Source: Piromyces finnis (Eukaryota > Neocallimastigomycota > Neocallimastigomycetes > Neocallimastigales > Neocallimastigaceae). From it: a stretch of 64,000 nt of DNA. The notes below the pieces were generated by a model. That model saw only the letters and a list, made by a program, of their open reading frames with translations, ran no database searches and was not told the origin of the DNA. Each line of letters begins with the position of its first letter. Position 1 is the stretch's first letter. Shown here piece by piece: positions 10,496 to 22,576 of the stretch. The translations under genes were made by a program, and so were the position numbers. The stretch lies in assembly GCA_002104945.1 (NCBI GenBank), contig MCFH01000023.1, forward strand, positions 1 through 64,000, in the 5' to 3' direction.

Positions 10496-11485
10496 TTTTA
10501 TATAAGAAATATAATTTGAAGGTTATTATATATAGATGCATTTTTTCTATTACAATTAAAGAAAAAATTATTCATTTATAAAAATAAATAGTTTGTAACC
10601 TCTATCAAAATAAAATAATTTTTTAATTATTGTAATATTCTTCTTATTTTAAATTAATAAATATTAATTTATAGTTAATGTACTAATTAAAATTTATAGT
10701 AAAAAAATGTTTATTATATCAAGTATATTAAAATATGTTTTATTATTTATATAATTTTTTATTATATTTGTTTGTATAATATAAAATCAATACAATTTAA
10801 AAAAAAAATAATTTTGCTTCATAATTACTTTTCTATAAATAATAAATATAGACATTAAAAATGACATTTATTTTAATAATTAATTATAATTAATAATTAA
10901 TTATTTGATAATGTGTTAATTAAAAATTATATGTAACTACAACATCAACAATCAAATTTTTATATATTAAAAATTATTAAAATTTTGATGAAAATAATGA
11001 TTTTGTTGAATAACATTAATAAAAAAATAGTTATTAAAAATATTTTAACATTATCTATCATATTATTAGTATAAACGGTAAATAAAATTATACTAAATTT
11101 CATAAACTTCATATTAAATTATATAGGATCAAATAGATATATAATGAAATTAAATTTTATAATTAAAAGTATTTTATTTAAATTTTAATATTGTAAAGTA
11201 CGGTCGATTAAAACAAATCCTTAGTTTTATATTAAAATTAAAATGAAACATAAATGAATAAAAGAAAAACACATAGTAAAAAAAAAGGATGAAAAGAGCT
11301 TCTATCTCTTTCCGTTCTTCGATACTGAAGAAAAAAAATATTCTATACCCTATCAATTATTATTGGTTAATATTTCTTAATTAGCCTGCTTTGTATTTAA
11401 TTAAAATGAGTAAAACTAGTTGAGTAATCGTTGGAAAATCAGTTTTGAATGAAAAACTAATCAGATACTACTACATTGACTATTT

Positions 11486-11547
11486 ACTATATTAACTATT
11501 ACTACTACTATTACTGCATTGAACTACTATTACTACTACTACTACTG

Positions 11548-11584
<37 letters not shown>

Positions 11585-11590
11585 TGATGA
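11486..11590. repeat. Compound trinucleotide repeat (CTA/TAC, then ATA, then ATG)
   Basis: Interrupted ACT/TAC units are followed by about twelve ATA units and a few GATs, in non-coding DNA. Confidence 0.8.
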
Positions 11591-12486
11591 TAATATTAAT
11601 AATAATAATCTCTTAATATAATAAAAATATATTTCCTTTATAGGAATAATTATTTTAGAATTTTATATTATAAATTTTTTTATAAAATGTTCGATTTCTG
11701 TTGTCTACTAATTTCTTTTGATAATTATATATTTTTAAAAGAATAAAATTATAATCCTTTTTCGTTTTTAATATTTGTAGTTATAAAATATAAATGAAGT
11801 GACAAAATATCTTATTAATACATTCCTTCAATTTAATCCTATTTTTTATAATAACTTTTATTAGAAAACATTTCACTCTTTCTATTTAAAAACTCTTTTT
11901 TTTTTTTTTTTTTTTAATACTATTATTCAAAATTTTATTTATTTATTTATAAATTAAATATTTCTATTAATTTAAGGCATGGATTAAACTTAGCCACCAC
12001 CATTAATTTTATTCAAAAAAGCTTTTTAATTACAATTTACTTTTTCATTTTAAATAGAATCATGAATAGAATAATAGAATAATGGCATTCATAATAAATA
12101 TTATAAAATATTATAAATGTAAATAAAGGAAAAATAAAAATATAGAGTATGCCTTTTATTAAAAATATTAAAAAAAAAAAGTTAGGTGTTATTATGAGAT
12201 TTTAATATTAATATATTTTAAATTGTGGTGTTTTTGTAAAGCATTCCTTGTATTGAAAAAATCCCATAATAAATTCACTTTTTAATACAATATTAATTGA
12301 ATAGATTATTATTAAAACTTGGATTTCCTTAATGAAAAATCACATCATTTATATTTTTTAAAACAAGTTTTTAAATAATTTTTAATAAATATTTTTTTAG
12401 TAATAATAATAAAGATTTATAAAAAAAAAGTTACATTTATAAATCAAACAAGAAACTATTTTATTTTATTATCCTATTCTCGTTCT

Positions 12487-14709
12487 TTATATTTTCCCTT
12501 TTCCTGTTTTGGTACTTCTTGTCGTGTTTCTTGTTGCTTTTCCTGTTTTGCCTCTTGTTGCTTTTGTTCCTGTTGCTTTTCCTGTTTTGCCCCTTGTTGA
12601 TTTTGTTCCTGTTACTTTTCCTGTTTTGCTCCTTGTTGTTTTTGTTTTCTTTTTTGTTTCTTGTTGTGCCTCTATTGTTGTTCCTGTTCCTGTTGTTGTC
12701 GTCGTTTTTCTTTTTTTATTATTTTTACCTTCAATAATAGGTTTTGATGAGCTTTGTATTTCTCCATCATTTATTTTCATTTTGATTTCACAAGTTCTTT
12801 TATAAAAGGCAATACCATATTTAACAATATTATTATATCCTTTAGCTCTATATTTTTTTTCATATTCTTTTTCTTCAATTTGTTTTATAGCATCTTCACA
12901 TTCATTTAAAAGGCGGTTTTTGATATTATTTTGATTTTGATTTTCTTCCATTTCTTTATTTATTTCTTCATCGGGTTTCGTATTTTTCTTAAAAGCTTTA
13001 ATTTCAATTAAAATATATTCTTTTACTTCCTTATCACAATTATTTGTATTAGGAAACCCGAAATCATATCTACCATATCCACTATTTTCTTCTGCAGTTA
13101 AACCATTAATTTTAAAAAATAAAAATAATTGCATTAATAATACTTGATAAACATTTTCATACGTTTTGGATTTAACATACAAGTGATATGCACTGAATTT
13201 TGATAAATATTCATTTAAATTTTTATAAATTACAGAAACTTCTTTATCAAAAATACCATTAATAAATTTTTCAATCGATTTATCTTTTGCAATTTCTAAT
13301 TTATTTTCTATAATAGGTCTTAGCAAATCAACAAAACTATCTAAAACTTCACCATTCGGAATTTTAACATATTTCCTTTTTTTTTTTTTCAATTTCATTT
13401 ATTATTTTATGTTTATATTTTTCAATTTGATATGAATTTTCATATTCTTCAGTTGATTCTGGTTCATCTAATGATAAATTATTTACTTCAATTTTATTTA
13501 ATAACGCTTTTGTCATTTGGTCATCCATGTTATTTATATTTTTTTTATATTCTTTCTCATCGGATAATGTTAAATATCTAGAATCCAATAAAATTATCAT
13601 TATTTCATCTTCATTATAATTTTCTTTTAAAACTATTTCTTTAGCTGCTTCTATAACAATTATATTACCATAGAGTAAGCTTAAGAAATTTTTTGTAAAT
13701 GATAATTCATTTTCTTCAATGGTTTTTTTTATAATAATTTCTTTTCCACTATTACACCAAAAATCCCCATATTCAATTTTTTTTCCCTTTTTACTACTAT
13801 ATTCTTTGATAAAATTCATTATGGAAAAAGGATTATACAAATTCTTAATAGTACCTTGACCATTTGTATGGCATGTATAGCCATCATATTTCTTTCGAAT
13901 CATATCCCTTTGGTCGTCTGTATGGGTAATGCCAAAATCAGATAAAATTTTATTTAATTCATTTTCAGTAAATCCATAACAATCATTAAAATATTGATCC
14001 TTAAGTAATGAACATTCATAAAAATTATTAACCCCTGAATAAAAGCTATTTAATCCAAGAGGTAAACATCCTGTTGTTATTCCAAAATAAAGATTATCAT
14101 TTCCTTTAAATGTATTTGAAAATAAAGATTTAATAATACTGTACATTTCATCATAGTATTTCTTTTCAAAAGAATTCATAAGAGCTTTATCATACTCATC
14201 AATTAAAACAATGCATTTTCTCTTATAAAATTTTATCAAACAGTCGCATAAAAATCTAATAGATTGTGTTAAACCTGTCTCATTTTCTTTCATATCTTTT
14301 ATTTTTTTCCATTTGGTTTGTTCATCATTCTTTAAATTTTCAATATTAATTTTTTCTCCTTGATATTTAAATAAATCAGATATTTTGTCTTTAAGATATT
14401 CAATAGCAGATTCATAATTATTAGATTCATCATCTTTAAAATTTAAATAAATAACAGGATATTTGTGAAAATCTCTCATATTTTTTCTATTTTTAGAAAC
14501 TTCTAAACCATCAAATAAATCATTTCTAAGTTTCTCTCTATTAACAGGCTTTTCAAAGAATTCTTGAATCATTCTTAAATTCAAACTTTTTCCAAATCGC
14601 CTTGGCCGTACTATCAAATAAACATTTTTTTTTTATTTATTAAATTTTGTATCATTCTAGTTTTATCAACAAAATAATAATCATTAATATTAAAATCGTT
14701 ATAATCTTC
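12487..14709 (-). pseudogene. AAA-ATPase-like / PD-(D/E)XK nuclease protein, second unit of a tandem pair
   Basis: This belongs to the AAA-ATPase-like (DUF1703-type) family with a C-terminal PD-(D/E)XK nuclease fold, common in bacteria and expanded in anaerobic fungi; cellular role unknown. From the N-terminus: YYFVDKTRM, the P-loop region VRPRRFGKS, Walker-B-like VLIDEYDKAL, GITTGCLPL, the SGVNNFYEC block and CYGFTENE. The nuclease follows with GYGRYDFGF and ILIEIKAFKK (candidate acidic and E-x-K residues), then IVKYGIAFYKRTC. The tail is basic and threonine-rich with repeats of a GKATGTKATRGKT type, unusual for the family. Two frameshifts lie at T-runs: near 14627-14637 and at 13377-13389 (13 Ts). 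Each side is open for hundreds of codons, so assembly indels are possible as well as real decay. Confidence 0.75.
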
Positions 14710-16679
14710 ACCGGAATATATTTCTTTTGGCATTTCTTTTCTTTGGAATTTCTCTCCATAATTTATTTCATAAATTACATCACATTTTTTTTCATATATA
14801 GTTATTCCATATTTAATAATTTTTTCATTCTTTTTATTTAAACTTTTACCATTAAATATTAATTCTTCATTATAATCCAATGTTTCATAACAACTTTCTT
14901 CAAATTCAACATCATCTGGTTTTTCCTTTATTATAATATAAAAAATTTTTGATGAAAATTTACTATTATCACCATCATTTTGATATTTCTTATCAACAAA
15001 TAATAATTCACGAATATTGTCTTTTTCATTAAAACTACTCTTAGTAATAATTTTATAACCGTCTTTTAAACATAACAATGAATAGATAATAGCATAATAA
15101 TTATCTAAGTAACTAGGTTGTTTATAATAATAATTGACTTTGTTTATATTATTTTCAAGAAATTCTTTTATTCTTTCTTCATCATAATTTTCTATAAAAT
15201 AATTAATTCCATTAATTACTTCCTTATTGTTATCATACAAATTATTTTTCCATTCAATAAACTTATCTTTAATTAATTCTTCAATAACTTTATTTCTTAT
15301 TATTAATTTTTTATTATTTTTATTTTCTGTATTAATAGCAATCAAATAACCATATTCAATAAATAATGACCAAATAATTTTTCGATGATCTTTATATCCA
15401 TTTTTTTTTAATATGTTAAAATTTGATAATTTAGGAATTGACTTTTTTATATATCCATTTTTTAAAAGATAATCAATATCTTTAATCAAAATGGGATCAA
15501 AATCACTAAATATTTCATTAAAAAATTCATTCTCTTGTAAAGAAAGATTATTATCCAGTTCTTCTGATAAAATCATTTTTATACAATCACATACACAAGA
15601 TATATCATAATATTTAACTTTATTACTATCATAATCATTATCATCATCCTTATTATTATCAGTATTATTATTAGAATGCGTGGATGAAATTAAAATATTT
15701 ATTTTATTTGTTTTATTTGTATTATTGATATCTGTTGGATTTAAAGATGGAAATATACTTTCAATATTATTGTAATATTTTTCAAACATTTCACTTTTAT
15801 TATTTAATTTTAATTTATCTAAAAGTTTTCTCAATTCAAAATTGGTTATACTATAATATTCAATATATTCACTATCAAATGTAGAGTAATTGATTGAATC
15901 AAAATCACTAAATAATTCAATATTAATTTTTTCCAGTAATAAATGTTTTAGATAAATAATAATATATATAATTGTTTTCAAAAATTTTTTTAAAAACATT
16001 TATGTAGAATGTATAAAACTCATCATAAAAATCTTTATTTAATGCATTTAATATGGGTGAATCATAGTTGTCTATTAATAATACGATTTCTCTTTTCAAT
16101 AAATTTTTTAAACTATTACATAAAAAACTAATTGAAACTAAAACTATTAAGTCTTCTTCATCAACATTACATTCTTGAAAAGATTCCCATATTTTTTTAT
16201 CATCTTTTAAATTAGTAATATCAATATCTTTATAGTATTTATATAAATCTGAAATAAATCTTTTAATTTTTTCAATCGTGTTATTATAATCACTTCCAAT
16301 TAGAAAAGTATTAAGATCAAGATATACCACTGGATATTTTCCTTGATAAAGCTCAATATAACTTTCACCATATCTTTAAATTCTTTTGCTATATTTAATT
16401 CTTCAAAAAACTCTCTATTCTTTGAAACATTTTCATTTTCATAATTCATTTCAAAAAAATAGCGCATCATATATAAATTAACCGTCTTTCCATTTGAAGG
16501 TCCAGTAATACAAAATATTGTTGCCTCATCATCTATAAATTTCTTTATTAATAAAGATTTATCAATATAAAAATAGGAACATTTTAATTTTTTTAACTCG
16601 TTTTTTGTTAATTTTCTTTTTTTTTTTCAGGAGATTCAGTAGAGGAATTGAGAACCTCTTCATCATTCTGCCGTTTCAT
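14710..16679 (-). pseudogene. AAA-ATPase-like / degenerate nuclease protein, first unit of a tandem pair
   Basis: The ATG at 16679 (MKRQNDEEVLN) leads a charged N-terminus, then FYIDKSLLIKKF, a P-loop-like GPSNGKTVNLYMMRYFFE, YPVVYLDLN, SISFLCNSL and Walker-B-like VLLIDNYDSPIL. The C-terminal lobe contains IIWSLFIEYGYL and a nuclease-like region ending IIKYGITIYEKKC, but the GRYD and E-x-K signature of the second unit is not recognisable, so this nuclease is probably inactive. Frameshifts are needed at the A/T-run 16617-16627, near 16365-16375, and near 15930-15940. The unit runs into the P-loop domain of the second unit without a separate start, suggesting one large tandem fusion protein of about 1,390 codons before decay. 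Confidence 0.65.
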
Positions 16680-16858
16680 TTTTTTTTCTATTTTTTATTT
16701 TTTTTAATAGATTATTATTATTATTTTTTTTTTTTTTTTGTTATTGTTATTTTACTTGTTATTTCTCTTGTTGTGTTGTTTTGATGATAAAATATAAATT
16801 TTATTTTTGTTGAAATAAATCATATATAAATTTTATGATAAAATATGGTCACATGACT
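16680..16858. other. Short divergent intergenic region
   Basis: Separates the minus-strand AAA/nuclease gene from the plus-strand unknown gene. T-rich with TTATTG repeats; it could hold both promoters. Confidence 0.4.
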
Positions 16859-18381
16859 ATATTGCTTGTTTACTTGCAATGAAGGATATCGTTAATGAAA
16901 TCACTTACAATAATGTAAAAGACGGATTAATAAAAAAAATTAAAATTAAAATTTATTAAAAATAGAAAAGATATCGATAAGATATTTTTATCTGGTATAA
17001 ATGATATGAAATACAAAGTAATGTCAAGAGATTTAGAAATATACAAGAATTTTAATAGGCAAAGTTGTCAAAATCTAGAAACTCAATTCTTAACTCTAGC
17101 AAAAAATTACAATAAAGCTATCCATAGTAATTTTAATAATAAAAAATTCCCCTGATCTTAATTCCTTTGAATTCGTATTATTAAACAATATATTAAGCTT
17201 TGAACACTCTGGTCATGAGAAAATAAAGTTTAACACTATTGAAAAACCAGAAGATTTACACTTTGCAAAAATCCAATTCAAAGAAAATATGATCAATATG
17301 TATTCCTATTATTTGAATGAAAAGCATGAAAACGAAACATATATAAAAAAAATATAATGAAAATAGAGAAAAAGATATAGATAAATTTAACAAAAATTTA
17401 GCCATGGCTTTAGATCAAGAAACTATTTTTTATAAAGTTTTAAATGCTATCTCCAAAAAACTAAATGACCATAGTAAATATAGCATTGATAAAGTATTAG
17501 AATCTATTAATGAAATATTAACCATTCCATTTAGTATTGTCAATGGCTATGATCAAATGATAAAACAAATAGATACTCATTATTTCGGTTTCCTAGATAA
17601 CAGTAATAAATATGTTAAAAATAAAAATTATGATTTATTGAAGAACGAAAAAGTCAATGATTTTGATAAATTGAATGGACCACAGAGAATCGCTGTTAAA
17701 AGTATTATTTATGAGTCACTCATTTATTTTAATGATTTGAGTCTTGATGAAAAGGGACCCTATAATTATTTAAACAATCCAAAAACAACATCCAAAACTC
17801 GTGTATCCAATTTAATAGAATCTATTATTTATCGTTGTTCAACGTTATTTAAAGAATTAAATCCCAATGTTTATGTCATTGCTCTAAAAAAATACACGAT
17901 TAGCAATAAGGAAAGGGAAATAAATTTTGAAAATGAAAAGTGTTATTATATCAACAGTATTGGAAAACTTGAAGAAGCAAAAATAGAAGAAATAAGTGAA
18001 AATGAAAAGGATTGTGTCCTTCCCAATGTAATTGGAAAAGCATATCTAGTTTCGAACTATACGATTACTGTGGAAGATTACAAAAACAACGATATTATGC
18101 TTTTTGTGACTTATAAAGATGGTACTTTTGAAATAATTAATGATTTAAATAACCTGAATGTTAAAAATCCTCTTCAAGCAGTCCATTCTTGTAATCAAGT
18201 GTATGTTTATTTTGCTGATGTAAATAATCCAAACTACAATCCAAATTCTGGTGAAAGAAAGCAATCTAGAAAGTATCTCGAAATGAACAGAAATGGAAAA
18301 TACTACTTGGATGGAGATGAACAATATATAGAATATTTTTTTGATAGAGATAAAATAACAAGGCATAAGTATAAATGCTGA
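16859..18381 (+). pseudogene. Unrecognised gene; last 325 codons open
   Basis: The intact part, 17404-18381, starts MALDQETIFYKVLNAISKKL and ends HKYKC followed by TGA. Coding character clearly extends upstream in shifted frames: YIACLLAMKDIVNEITYNNV from about 16860, DIDKIFLSGINDMKYKVMSR from about 16974, then LNSFEFVLLNNILSFEHSGH from 17160, with breaks near 16940, 17150 and 17355. The gene was thus about 500 codons and has lost its N-terminal frame. There is no signal peptide or membrane segment. The C-terminal third is beta-rich in appearance (ITVEDYKNNDIMLFVTYKDG, VYVYFADVNNPNY). No family was recognised. It is divergent from the AAA/nuclease locus. Confidence 0.55.
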
Positions 18382-18782
18382 AGGAGTTGTAAAGCAACCA
18401 TACAAAATAATTAGTACCAAAAAGTAAGCTAAAGTAAAAAAGGATTAATAAATTTATCTAAATTCATTAATAATATAAATCAATATTATAAAAGAAAAGG
18501 AAAGAAAAAATATTAATTTTTTTAAAAAAAAAAAAAGATAAATTTTACGAAAAATTTAATAACAAAAAATAAATTCGTATTAATAAAATAGATGAATGAA
18601 ATGATTTTTAAATTAAAATCCATTTCAAAATTGTATTTGAAATGATGAAAAATTAATATATATAATATATATATATATTTATATTTATATTAAATTTATT
18701 TAAAAAAAAAAAAGGAAAAGTATTTTTATTTAAAAGATATAACTCTTTTTTTTTTCTTTAAAAATATTAAATAACAATACAA
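18382..18782. other. A+T-rich intergenic DNA
   Basis: Several A- and T-runs; nothing else recognised. Confidence 0.6.
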
Positions 18783-18905
18783 TATGTACGGTGGAATAAT
18801 AATTATTATAAATCACCAGAAAATTCAGGATATAAAATTTTACTTTCAACAAATAAATAGTATATTGATAATAACCTTGAAATTTCATCATTTTACTATA
18901 ATCTG
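18783..18905 (+). pseudogene. Relic of family Y
   Basis: Reads VRWNNNYYKSPENSGYKILL then STNK and a stop. This is colinear with VQWNNNYYRSPENSRYKIVL STNK in the Y gene near 5760-5900, here on the plus strand. About 40 codons are recognisable; the rest has decayed. Confidence 0.65.
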
Positions 18906-19050
18906 AACCTATCGTTTTTCAATATTCTCTAAAATATAATTCAAATTCAAATTAATAAAGTATTTTTTATTAACATCTTTTAATAATAATACTTTTTAAT
19001 ATATAATATATAAAACTATTTTATTAATAATATTAATAGTTAAATAAAAT

Positions 19051-19168
19051 ATTTAATAGTAAATTATACTTCAACTTGGTAGTTACAGCATATTACAAAG
19101 TAAAACATTATATTTATAATAATAAATGATTCTATAATTTATATATATTTACTTAGAACACAATTAAT
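19051..19168 (+). repeat. 118-bp repeat, copy 1
   Basis: Reads identically to 34495-34612 over 118 bases, in the same orientation, and then both sides diverge abruptly. It lies beyond the 3' end of a cysteine-rich pseudogene. A diverged version sharing TTCAACTTGGTAATTACA lies near 27165-27290. Confidence 0.85.
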
Positions 19169-19224
19169 GTTTTTAATAACAACCCATATATTTTTGATTT
19201 TATAATTTGAGCTCTTGTTTTTTC

Positions 19225-19910
19225 TATTTAAATGTTTAAAGTAATAACAACAATAAAAGATGCTTAATAAAATTATAAAAATAACTATAACCTGCATAAC
19301 CAGCAATTATAGATTCTCCTTAATCTTCACTGCCAGAAGGACTATTTTCTTGAGCAATACAAAGTTCATCTATACATAATTTAGAAGAACGTTCATCGAT
19401 AGTTTTACATATATTACGATATGCTTTACCACAATAATTATATGATTTTCTATGACAAAAATAAATATTATCACAATGTTCTACAGATGCTTTATCATTA
19501 AAAATACAATAATTATCAACACATTTATTATATAAACATTCATCATCTTTATTACATCTGTAAGAAATAATTGTATCACCATAGTGTTGTTCATTAGTAG
19601 AATTATATAATTTAATATATTCATATATATTCATATGAATATGTTTCACAAATATATAATTTTATATTTCCTTTTATATTTAGCATTTCAATAAATGAAT
19701 AAACGGTTTACAATACTGATAATCCATTGAAGCACAAATATCATTTTTGCAAAAATAATCTCCATAAACTTTTTTTTTATTATTTAATATGTCTTTTTTG
19801 TTTATATAATTATCGGAAGAATAGTTGTAATATATATATATGTATATTTTAGTTTCATTTACACAGTTAAGTACATATAGTTTGAAAAAAATGAAATAGA
19901 TATAAAACAT
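19225..19910 (-). pseudogene. Cysteine-rich membrane protein, decayed copy
   Basis: The N-terminal part (MFYIYFIFFKLYVLNC) looks like a signal peptide and is followed by GDYFCKNDICASMDYQYC. After several stops the same frame resumes with ISYRCNKDDECLYNKCVDNY, the family's diagnostic block (compare ECNKDAQCFTNKCVNHTC at 28 kb). A TAA at 19320-19322 interrupts the frame just before a region that stays open (IIAGYAGYSYFYNFIKH then a leucine run), corresponding to the membrane segment of the 28 kb paralogue. Family function is unknown; the layout suggests a type I cell-surface protein with a disulphide-rich ectodomain. It is broken by at least two interruptions. Confidence 0.55.
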
Positions 19911-19916
19911 ATATTA

Positions 19917-20247
19917 TATATTCCTTATACATTATTATTATATTTATATTAAATTATTTATTTTATTATTTATATTACTATTTTTTTATATTTTTTATCA
20001 TAAATGATTCTTATACCTTTTTATTTTATTTACTCTAATGAATATTGTTTTAATAAAAAGAATAAAAATAATAATAATAATTTATAAAGATATAAAATAT
20101 TAAAATACCATATTATTGTGATTGCTTATTATAAATTATAAAGAAAAAGTGTTCGTTTCTTATTATACAAAATAATTATAATAATGAACTTTTAATAATA
20201 AAATTTTAAAAAATGGATTCTTCCTACATAACCCATCATTTAATTTA
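19917..20247. other. A+T-rich intergenic DNA
   Basis: No gene recognised; borders the SINE-like retroposon. Confidence 0.55.
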
Positions 20248-20253
20248 ATAAAA

Positions 20254-20258
<5 letters not shown>

Positions 20259-20330
<72 letters not shown>

Positions 20331-20752
20331 TTCCGAGTGCATTTCTCCCATCGATCAGAGTTAGCTCCAATGGTGGTTCTTAGAGAAACGTTGGCTCATT
20401 CCTATTGCTAGGTGGTTGTGACCCTCCTGGTCTGTCATACTGTTTCTTCAGCTTCGACGCTCACTTAATCCATGTACATTAGATGCATGTCGTTGTACGA
20501 TATTTCACAACTACAATGCTAAGCCTCTTATAGTCAATTTGATCACGTGTCAACCGCCCCCTAATGTTTACACTTAAATTGATTAAGGAATATTATGTGT
20601 TTTTGGCATAGCCTAAGTCACCACTTATTAAGTTCTAATTTGGAATGTACCATGTACACTAGACCCTCTCAGGCCGGCTAGACGAGTGTTATTATCATAG
20701 TAGTAAATTAGAAAGTTCATTTATACTTACCTGAATATCATAACCCAACCCT
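20259..20752 (-). mobile_element. Non-autonomous (SINE-like or LINE-derived) retroposon with 69-base poly(A) tail
   Basis: The insert has a T-run on the plus strand (20259-20327), i.e. a poly(A) tail for a minus-strand element, and is flanked by ATAAAATAAAA at 20248-20258 and 20753-20763. Its base composition is markedly less A+T-rich than its surroundings. On the minus strand the 3' part reads GCTGAAGAAACAGTATGACA followed by GACCAGGAGGG, closely resembling the 3' end of the LINE coding region (near 38455-38490). The 5' part contains GATATTCAGGTAAGT, also found in the LINE 5' region (about 39306-39320). It encodes no long protein. It is either an internally deleted copy of a related LINE family or a SINE mobilised by it. 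Confidence 0.75.
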
Positions 20753-20986
20753 ATAAAATAAAAAGATATTAAAAAATTAAATCAAATTTGGTTGGCTGTA
20801 AAATTATTTTAAAATTTTATTAAAAAAAATAATAATTATATTTTTTAAAATAAAAAAAAGTTAAAAGTAGAATTATAAAAAACGAAATTCATGTACTATA
20901 TAAACATAAATATTAAAAATATATTAATAGCGTACAATGAAGTAATATTAAATTATTAAATATCAAACTTAAAAAACATTTGCATT

Positions 20987-21447
20987 TGAGGATTTATTTT
21001 ATATAATTTTTATAAAGAAAAATATTATGAAAAACATTGATATTTACATATATTGTATTTTCAATATGGATATACTCGTATTATAAGTATTGAATATAAT
21101 GATACTTTAATTCACTTTTTTTTTCGTAATGGATCATTTAATCGTATTACTATTGTAGAGATGAGTATACAGAAAGTTATTTAGAACCTATTATTATTTA
21201 TTGTAAAGATGATATATGTTGAAAATCAAAATAAAAATGGTAACAATAATAGATATATTTTAATTCCCTATACAAATAATTATGGAACAACTATAGCTAG
21301 TTATGTTGATTATAATAATAATGAAATTATTCAAGTTTTTAATGATTATAAAAATAGATAATCAATGTTTTTTAAATAAATGTGTAAATAATAAATATAT
21401 GCGAAATACAGAAACTAATATTGAACGTTGTGATACTTTATAAATTG
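20987..21447 (+). pseudogene. Cysteine-rich membrane protein, heavily decayed copy
   Basis: Preceded by DNA nearly matching the 5' flank of the 28 kb gene (TTTATATAATTTTTATAAA). An ATG then reads MKNID where the 28 kb copy has a CTG. Pieces in different frames include YCKDDIC, NRYILIPYTNNYGTTIASYV and QCFLNKCVNNKYMRNTE, the last matching the QC-x2-NKCV-N block of the family. Multiple frameshifts and stops exclude function. Confidence 0.55.
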
Positions 21448-21587
21448 AATATTTTTTCTTCAACTATTAAAAATCATACATAATGTAGACGAACGATGAA
21501 CAATATACAGAATATACAGAAGATTCGGTTTGTTTGTTTACTAATTGTAATGAAAGAATATATAGTTGACTTCTGATAATGTGATGG

Positions 21588-22016
21588 AATAAAATTCGAC
21601 CATATTAGCTCTATATTTTTCTTCATAATTTTTATTTTCAATTTGTTTTATGCATTCCTTTAAAAGACAAGTTTTGATATAATTATGATATTCTTTTTCT
21701 TCTTCATCATTTTTTATTTTTTCATCGTATTTTGTATTTTTTTTAAAAAATTTTACTTCAATTAAAATATATTCTTTTTCTTTATTATTATAATAATTTT
21801 CAATAGGAAATCATATCCACTATTTTCTTCTGTGGTTTAAACCGTTAATTTTTAAAAATATTTGCATTAATAAACATTTTCATATATTTTGAATTCACCG
21901 TACATGGGATATAAGTGATTCAAGTAATATATAGTTAATTTTTTTAAATATCCATTTAAATTTTTATATACTTTTTTAACATCTTTTTCAATAAGGCCGT
22001 TAATAAAATTAATGCT
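21588..22016 (-). pseudogene. Relic of the AAA-family PD-(D/E)XK nuclease domain
   Basis: Minus-strand pieces correspond in order to the nuclease part of the 12.5 kb gene: KKVYKNLNGYLKK, ENSGYDFL, a NIFLLKFFKKNTKYDE-like segment (ILIEIKAFKKNTKPDE in the long copy) and ECIKQIENKNYEEKYRA. Frameshifts and the loss of the GRYD and EIK residues show it is dead. There is no AAA part upstream. Confidence 0.6.
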
Positions 22017-22029
22017 TCAAACATTATTG

Positions 22030-22576
22030 ACTTATTTAATATTATTATCACTGGTGTTATTTAAATTATTATTATCTTCATTATTACTATTAAAAATTTT
22101 AAATTTTGAAATATAAATTTAATACTTCAAATAGAAAATGGACTATATACTTTTTTATAAATATTTTTAATTATTATTCAAAGTACTTTTAAACATTATT
22201 TACAAATGTAATATAAAAATATATGTAAATTTTTATTAATTCTGTTTATAAAAATATGAATTGGATATAGATTTCAAAATAATTCAAAAATAGAATATAT
22301 ATTTATAAAAAAAAAATAAACAAATTTTTAATAGTTTTAAATTTTATTATCAATGTAATAAATAAAAATATATTATTTATTTTTAATGAAGCTCAGTACA
22401 ACACCTTATTTATAAATATTAATAAAAACAAATAATTATATTTATAAAAGTATAAATAGAATTATTAAAAAAGTCATTGAATTAACTATTATAATTCTTT
22501 TATATATAATATTTTAATATTTATATGAATATGATAGTAATTTTAATTTTATTTAATATAAGAATAATAATAAGGT
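22030..22576. other. A+T-rich intergenic DNA
   Basis: Nothing recognisable beyond the nuclease relic at its left edge. Confidence 0.55.

Larger units (their letters stand above)
7803..12486. other. Long A+T-rich non-coding stretch with microsatellites
   Basis: About 4.7 kb without a supportable gene. It holds the repeats listed separately (8553-8631, 10471-10495, 11486-11590) and a T-run at about 11897-11916. Short open frames here are low-complexity and were not called. Confidence 0.65.

Noticed and set aside
12509-12805. Plus-strand hydrophobic frames over the nuclease tail
   Set aside because: Antisense of the lysine/threonine repeat; the same shadow recurs at 46.9 kb.
20163-20351. Poly-lysine open frame
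   Set aside because: Translation of the 69-base poly(A) tail of the retroposon.
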